From Anaerolineales bacterium (GTDB lineage Bacteria; Chloroflexota; Anaerolineae; Anaerolineales; DRMV01), in NCBI GenBank assembly GCA_026991215.1, contig JALXBY010000178.1, positions 1 to 5,918 on the forward strand: a stretch of 5,918 nt of DNA. The letters are read 5' to 3'. Made by a program: the position numbers and the translations under genes. Shown in pieces: positions 5,913-5,918 of the stretch; positions within the stretch are counted from its first letter, which is position 1, and the number at the start of each line of letters is the position of its first letter. The notes under the pieces were generated by a model. That model saw only the letters and a program-made list of their open reading frames with translations, was not told the DNA's origin and searched no databases.

Positions 5913-5918
5913 GGTGAA

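Noticed and set aside
5836..5918. CRISPR array
   Set aside because: The repeat unit is 7 nt with no spacers, far from the length and alternating layout of CRISPR repeats.

Overview
The window is G+C-rich, densely coding DNA from a bacterium, most likely a member of the Chloroflexota (Anaerolineae-like, possibly thermophilic). That guess rests on three things: a stand-alone bacterial Elp3, an M42 aminopeptidase, and peptide-type ABC permeases whose first external loop has the style I associate with that phylum. The taxonomy is inferred from protein style and is not proven by a marker gene.

Layout, left to right. (1) Positions 1-819, minus strand: the first 273 codons of a class I SAM-dependent methyltransferase that runs off the left edge. 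(2) Positions 863-2449, minus: a stand-alone Elp3 (radical SAM plus GNAT), the tRNA wobble-uridine carboxymethylation enzyme. It lies 43 nt upstream of the methyltransferase and is probably co-transcribed with it. (3) Positions 2450-2636: a 187-nt divergent promoter region with candidate -10 boxes facing both ways and a small hairpin that pairs the elp3 Shine-Dalgarno. (4) Positions 2637-3716, plus: an M42-family metallo-aminopeptidase, followed by a strong intrinsic terminator at 3757-3786. (5) Positions 3786-5798, minus: a two-gene operon, dppB-like then dppC-like, encoding both membrane subunits of a peptide/nickel-type ABC importer and converging on the same terminator hairpin. (6) Positions 5799-5918: the dppB leader, with a perfect TATAAT -10 box that directly abuts an indel-free array of eleven heptamer repeats (consensus GTCGRTG), which runs to within 6 nt of the window end.

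How the genes may work together. Elp3 and the methyltransferase form a likely operon, which raises the possibility that the methyltransferase acts on the Elp3 product or on another tRNA or translation target. The Dpp-like permeases and the M42 aminopeptidase fit a peptide uptake and breakdown theme, although they are convergent and need not be co-regulated. The importer's binding protein and ATPases are not in the window. The least ordinary points are the phased heptamer array fused to the dppB promoter, the elp3-methyltransferase pairing, and the fact that all four cysteines of the two permeases fall as pairs in the equivalent first external loop.
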